Below, piece after piece: positions 5,020 through 9,111 of a stretch of DNA of 9,111 nt. This DNA comes from Phycisphaerae bacterium (GTDB lineage Bacteria; Planctomycetota; Phycisphaerae; JAAYCJ01): the NCBI GenBank assembly GCA_015486815.1, contig WFQY01000471.1, forward strand, positions 1 through 9,111, written 5' to 3'. The number at the start of each line of letters is the position of its first letter. Within the stretch, counting starts at the first letter, position 1. The position numbers and the translations under genes were made by a program. The notes below the pieces were generated by a model. It did no database searches, had not been told where the DNA came from, and worked only from the letters and a program-made list of their open reading frames with translations.

Positions 5020-7290
5020 ATGTCTTTGATTAGAGCAGGAACATTAGCTATTATTCTGATGATCTGTTCATTTGCCAACGGAGCTAATCGTTCTACCAAA
5101 GCTCTCTGGGTCGAGGCGGAAGATCTTTTGCCTCAGCTTGGATTTCGTAGCTACTTTCATCCTCACTACAGTAAGGGAATTTCCGGAAAAGCAGCTGAAA
5201 TGTCCGTAGATGCGGATTTTCGATTTGTTTTGAGCGTTACCAAACCCTCGAAGCAAAAGGTCGATGTTTGGGTAAAGGCGTATAGTAAATATAAAGGCTC
5301 CAAATTGGCATTGAAGTTGGACAACTATTCCGGAAAATATGTCGATCTGTATCGTCCGAGAGGAAACCATTTTCAATGGCATTGTGTAGCGAAGAATTTA
5401 AGACTAATACCTAAGCGATATAAAGTTACCTTGCTACATAAAGGTGGTCAAATTCTCGATGTAATACTAATTGTTCCTTCCGGTGTTACACCCACAGGAA
5501 ATAGGCTTTCTAATGGCATTAAATTCCCCGGAATTAAAATTGAAAAGCCGAAGTTAGGTAAAAGTATCATTTTAGTAGGCAGGTCAACTTATCATCTATT
5601 CCCTGACGGTATCACTCGGTTAGCTTACAACAGTTATCATAATCTGGATTATGAATACATACCAACCGGTGAAAATATTGAGTTTGTTGCCGAATTACCT
5701 GCTGGGCTGGAACTGATAGAGGTTGCCAGTACTCTCGGAGAGCTGAGCCCTCAAGTGATTCCTTCAAAACAGAAAACAATCTATCGTGTCATTCTTCCGG
5801 AAGGGATGCACCTTAATCCGGGAAGAGCTGAACCGCAGGTTACACGGGATTTTGTGTTCTATATCAAAAAGACTTATCAGGGCTTGGAAACTAAGCGGGC
5901 AAAATTCTATTTTATCTACAACACCCATCGTCAGCCAGCAAAAAAGGTCCTCTTAAAACCTATAAAGGTACAAAAAGTTATCCATAAACCTCAATGGTTA
6001 TTGTGTGGATTTGCCGATCAAAATCCCTGTATGAATGCAGGGTTCGAGCGTCAATACCTTCAGCGATGCAATGATGCTGGTTTGAATTTTCTGGTTGTTT
6101 GGCATCCATATCACGATTGGCCTCTTGAAAAGGGATGGTTTTGCACTGACGCAGCAGAAAAATTTGTTAAATTGTCAAAGGAGATGGGGATAACTTTATT
6201 CCTCAATTATTCTCCTTTTTGGAATGCCTGGCCTGAGGTACGAAAAAGAACTGGCGGTAAGCCTTCAGGAAGGAACATTGACGGAAAACCGGAAGGTATG
6301 TGTCCTTCATTACGAGGGTTAAAAAACGTTTTACAGGAGTCAATGGATAAAGACATATCAGCTGCTGTCAAACACGGCATAAAAGCTTTTACGTTCGATC
6401 AGGAGCTTTTTGACCGTCCATGGTCTTCGCGAATTTGCTTTTGCGACCGATGTATCGAAGGATTCCGAAAATATCTAATCGAACGATATCCTAAAATGAA
6501 ATGGATCGACCCGAAAAGATTCGAGAGGCATCCGGATGCCTTTCCGAAATACCATCGCATCTGGTGTGAATATCGGATGAATTTGATGACGGAACTTTGG
6601 TATAAACGTTTCGTATATACAGTAGCGAATCACCTCGGATTGAAGGATATATCATCATTGCGAGACAGGATTATTTTTTTTACAGCTTCTGCTTCGCATA
6701 TTCGTAGTGTGAAATCCGCTCAATGGGATACACTAAATAACTTTTCCGCTATCGGGAAGTTTGCGATAGTGGCTCCGATGGCATATCTGAATGCGGATCT
6801 GACTCGTATCGCTACAATCAAAAATATCTCAGCTGCATTGCCCGGAAGGTTGATAATGGGCCTTAACTGCCGAGATGAAAAACTAAGTGATGCAATCATC
6901 GAAGCTGTAATTCACGGAAGCAGGGGGTTCTTTACGTGGTATAGTAACGATCCTGATGCGAAGACATTTTCTGATATTGCTTATGCGTTGAATCTTCTCG
7001 TTCCTTACGAAAATATCTTTGAGACGGGTCAACATATATCGCAGATGAAGCGGTCGCCAAATTCAATATATTCACATATGGTATGCACGGAAAAATCAGC
7101 AATCCTATTTGTTTCTAATGATATCGGTAGGCAAATAACAAGAGTTGAGATAACTTTGCCCACCCCGGGACAGTGGCAGATTAAATCGCTGACAGACAAA
7201 CGCATTCGCTGCAGAGTAATTTCTAATGCTAAAGCAATCCTTCGGGGGAAGTTAATCGGTAGGCAATTGTTTTTACTAAAAAGGAAATAA
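5020..7290 (+). CDS. Secreted uncharacterised TIM-barrel glycosidase-like protein with N-terminal beta domains
   Basis: 756 residues; AAGGAA (5007-5012) lies 7 nt before ATG 5020. A signal peptide covers about residues 1-21, cleavage near ANG. Residues about 28-155 resemble a carbohydrate-binding-like beta-sandwich opening with ALWVEAEDL. About 165-305 is a second beta-rich segment. About 325-665 looks like an (alpha/beta)8 barrel: WLLCGF, NDAGLNFLVVWHPY, MGITLFLNYSPFW, KAFTFDQELFDRPW (D460, E462), AIVAPMAYLN and GRLIMGLN, ending with GSRGFFTWYSN. The last 80 residues are probably a small beta domain. C473, C475 and C478 (CFCDRC) follow the D-x-E motif; a Cys cluster at this place is seen in several GH42-like and unclassified PVC barrel proteins. 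E462 is a candidate catalytic acid; this is inference. Neighbours on both sides are 29 and 18 nt away. It is probably a glycosidase on an external polysaccharide, substrate unknown; a non-enzymatic binding protein cannot be excluded. Confidence 0.8.
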   Translation: MSLIRAGTLAIILMICSFANGANRSTKALWVEAEDLLPQLGFRSYFHPHYSKGISGKAAEMSVDADFRFVLSVTKPSKQKVDVWVKAYSKYKGSKLALKLDNYSGKYVDLYRPRGNHFQWHCVAKNLRLIPKRYKVTLLHKGGQILDVILIVPSGVTPTGNRLSNGIKFPGIKIEKPKLGKSIILVGRSTYHLFPDGITRLAYNSYHNLDYEYIPTGENIEFVAELPAGLELIEVASTLGELSPQVIPSKQKTIYRVILPEGMHLNPGRAEPQVTRDFVFYIKKTYQGLETKRAKFYFIYNTHRQPAKKVLLKPIKVQKVIHKPQWLLCGFADQNPCMNAGFERQYLQRCNDAGLNFLVVWHPYHDWPLEKGWFCTDAAEKFVKLSKEMGITLFLNYSPFWNAWPEVRKRTGGKPSGRNIDGKPEGMCPSLRGLKNVLQESMDKDISAAVKHGIKAFTFDQELFDRPWSSRICFCDRCIEGFRKYLIERYPKMKWIDPKRFERHPDAFPKYHRIWCEYRMNLMTELWYKRFVYTVANHLGLKDISSLRDRIIFFTASASHIRSVKSAQWDTLNNFSAIGKFAIVAPMAYLNADLTRIATIKNISAALPGRLIMGLNCRDEKLSDAIIEAVIHGSRGFFTWYSNDPDAKTFSDIAYALNLLVPYENIFETGQHISQMKRSPNSIYSHMVCTEKSAILFVSNDIGRQITRVEITLPTPGQWQIKSLTDKRIRCRVISNAKAILRGKLIGRQLFLLKRK

Positions 7291-7308
7291 TTTTAGAAAG
7301 TAAAGGCA

Positions 7309-9111
7309 ATGTATAGCAATAAGAGTAAATCAACACCGTCTTATCAAATAGGAATTTACATATGCCCTAATTTAGCCGGTCTAATGTCAGGAAAGGAAAT
7401 CTCCGTTCGGTCAAAGCTACAGAAATTGATACGTAGATATCGTGGTGATGAATTTTGGCCTGATATAAATATTTTGTATTTTTGGCTTCAAGATCCGAAA
7501 TACTGCGACGCTACTGACAAATGGGTTACCTTGGGACGTGCTTGTAACTCGCTCGGCATTAAATTTTTCATTGCTCTCGCGGGTAGTGGGCATATGGTGC
7601 ATTTAATATCACCAAAGGTTATCGAAGCAATCAGTAATGACTTACATGCAAACAGCGCTTTCGAAGGTGTATATCTTTCCGAGCCGGTAGGACCGAGTCT
7701 TGATCCGATTTTCCCTGAAAAATATCTTTACTGGTTTGATGAAACGAGGCTGCTTGTTCCGATGGGAATATTTGATAAGGACATGTTTAATCGTGCAGGG
7801 TTAAAGCAGGATTCTGCTAACTATTATCATTCGGTCGATATAGCTACACTTCGAGAAGCTGAACTTCATCCTGCCAATGGTGCCATTTTGGATACTCACA
7901 GCCCCATCAATAATCCCGGACAAATGATGCGCCTGTGGCAACAGATATGTAAAATGTGGTTTAAACCATATATAAAATATCTTCGCAAGAACCAAAGTAT
8001 AGGATATATCAATCATTCACCCAATCAGTTTCTTAATTGTGTCGGTCAAATAGCAACAAAATTTGTATCTGGCTGCGGTTTTAATCGCTGGCATCTTGTT
8101 AGTGAGATCAATACGGGAAGCTATTCGATGGGATACGCAGAACTTCGCGGACTCGTTACCGCTAATGGTAAAGGAATGTGGGGTGCGATGGTAGGTGGTG
8201 TCGCTTGGAAATATTGGCAGATAGATCAATATGTCAAAGGTAAACCCTCGGTTGAACTCAAAGACGCTCAAGATTATTCCCGTAGCAAACATCTTTCCGA
8301 ATGGTATTTTCGTTTACCTATGACGGTTGCATGGGCAAATGGTGGTGAAGTTTTCGTATATGAAGCTACTCCCGAGCAGATGTGTAAGGTCAAAGCTATT
8401 CATGATGGAATCGGTAGTTTTTATCAGCTATTATCAGATCATCCGCGTCCCGTTAAGCCACGCCGATATGTCGGATTTTTGAAAGGAAGATCATTCTGGG
8501 CAGGTGATTTACCCGGCTATCAGGACGGATTTTTCGAAGAAATGACAACACGGGGATTCAAATATTGCGAAGACCCTAATCGGACGGAGATCCGCACCTC
8601 TCGTGGTGCAATTTTTAATGCTTTTTATCCCGGCTGCGATCGCGGTCATAGATGGGTCGAAGGAATGTTCAGCGGTAATCCGCACGGAGAAATCGATTTC
8701 CTACCTCCGAATACTACACTCAAGATACTCCAAAAATATCGAATGATTATTATGTACGATTTCAATCTTCTCGATAAGACTCATTATGAAATGTTGAGCA
8801 AATATGTTCGTTCAGGAGGAATGCTGGTATTGTGTGCGGGACACCTCTTAGCTGACAGCGAACAACGAATCAACTGGCGTAAACCGGTAAAGGGTGAATT
8901 TTTTGCACAGGGAAACCTTCTTGAACTTGCAGGTGTGTGTTTTAAGGGTGGTGCGAAAACTATTAAAAATGCAAAGATTGTTTTATCACCATCAATGTGG
9001 TCTGACGGAACAAAAGTAATCTGTAATAAAATTGAACTCTATGAAATTGAAAAAATATCGAAACATTCGAAAGTCTTAGCCAGTGCTGAAAATATTCCTG
9101 TAATAGTACAA
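7309..9111 (+). CDS. Cytoplasmic barrel protein with GATase-like domain, GH42-like architecture (3' truncated by window)
   Basis: One uninterrupted frame of 601 codons runs from ATG 7309 to the last base with no stop, so the C-terminus is missing. An in-frame stop at 7294-7296 makes 7309 the first possible start. The Shine-Dalgarno is weak: AAAGG is only 2 nt away and AGAAAG is 8 nt away. There is no signal peptide or membrane segment. Residues about 12-350 look like a TIM barrel (YQIGIYICP, PDINILYFWL, GIKFFIALAG, EGVYLSEPVG, WHLVSEINTG, GKGMWGAMVGGVAW). About 385-515 look like a class I glutamine-amidotransferase-like fold, with YRMIIMYDFNLLDKTHYEML and then YVRSGGMLVL, the arrangement known for the trimerisation domain of GH42 beta-galactosidases. 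E125 and E266 are possible catalytic residues (inference). It starts 18 nt after the secreted barrel gene, so the two are probably co-transcribed. I do not recognise the family precisely; substrate unknown. Confidence 0.82.
   Translation, partial: MYSNKSKSTPSYQIGIYICPNLAGLMSGKEISVRSKLQKLIRRYRGDEFWPDINILYFWLQDPKYCDATDKWVTLGRACNSLGIKFFIALAGSGHMVHLISPKVIEAISNDLHANSAFEGVYLSEPVGPSLDPIFPEKYLYWFDETRLLVPMGIFDKDMFNRAGLKQDSANYYHSVDIATLREAELHPANGAILDTHSPINNPGQMMRLWQQICKMWFKPYIKYLRKNQSIGYINHSPNQFLNCVGQIATKFVSGCGFNRWHLVSEINTGSYSMGYAELRGLVTANGKGMWGAMVGGVAWKYWQIDQYVKGKPSVELKDAQDYSRSKHLSEWYFRLPMTVAWANGGEVFVYEATPEQMCKVKAIHDGIGSFYQLLSDHPRPVKPRRYVGFLKGRSFWAGDLPGYQDGFFEEMTTRGFKYCEDPNRTEIRTSRGAIFNAFYPGCDRGHRWVEGMFSGNPHGEIDFLPPNTTLKILQKYRMIIMYDFNLLDKTHYEMLSKYVRSGGMLVLCAGHLLADSEQRINWRKPVKGEFFAQGNLLELAGVCFKGGAKTIKNAKIVLSPSMWSDGTKVICNKIELYEIEKISKHSKVLASAENIPVIVQ

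Noticed and set aside
7417..8292. Three - strand open frames (7417-7602, 7801-8016, 8017-8292)
   Set aside because: They lie opposite a continuous 601-codon + strand frame that runs off the window and has barrel and GATase-like features.
1..9111. CRISPR array, complete insertion sequence, rRNA or replication origin
   Set aside because: No regularly spaced repeats, transposase frame, rRNA signature or iteron cluster was seen on either strand.

Overview
The window looks like an accessory carbohydrate-utilisation locus from a free-living bacterium of the PVC superphylum, most likely an uncultured Phycisphaerae/Sedimentisphaerales-type planctomycete or a lentisphaerote. This placement is an inference. 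It rests on a PEP-CTERM sorting tail in a secreted carbohydrate-binding-like protein, a stand-alone pseudopilin with the FTLIELL leader and a C-terminal D-x-H-x-E-W motif, a GntR-LacI chimeric regulator, and large barrel enzymes of uncharacterised type. Base composition is moderately AT-rich. All supported genes are on the + strand.

Layout: (1) 3-1859, the C-terminal part of a GH38 alpha-mannosidase; its 5' end lies outside the window. (2) 1860-2220, a 361-bp gap with the 5' half of a tRNA-Ser(CGA) gene that breaks off at the 3' edge of the anticodon loop, two sets of short direct repeats, and a perfect extended -10 sigma70-type promoter. (3) 2221-3351, a GntR-type winged-helix regulator with a LacI/periplasmic-binding-type sensor domain; its first ATG coincides with the predicted +1, so the mRNA may be leaderless. 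(4) 3352-3464, a probable promoter and a perfect 8-bp-arm palindrome placed at the predicted +1 of the next gene. (5) 3465-4115, a secreted PEP-CTERM protein with a jelly-roll carbohydrate-binding-like domain. (6) 4116-4264, a 9-bp-stem REP-like hairpin and an AT-rich degenerate short-repeat tract. (7) 4265-4990, a pseudopilin-like protein. (8) 5020-7290, a secreted 756-residue protein with a probable TIM-barrel glycosidase-like core. (9) 7309-9111, a 601-residue fragment, open at the window's end, of a cytoplasmic barrel protein with a GATase-like (beta-galactosidase-trimerisation-like) domain.

Working model (inference): the chimeric regulator senses a sugar and controls the genes from 3465 onward. 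The secreted, cell-surface-anchored carbohydrate-binding protein, the pseudopilin and the exported barrel protein act outside the cytoplasm on a glycan. The cytoplasmic barrel protein and the GH38 mannosidase process imported fragments. Genes 4265, 5020 and 7309 are separated by only 29 and 18 nt and probably form one transcription unit. The two barrel proteins have no function I can name with confidence and are the best candidates for new biochemistry here.
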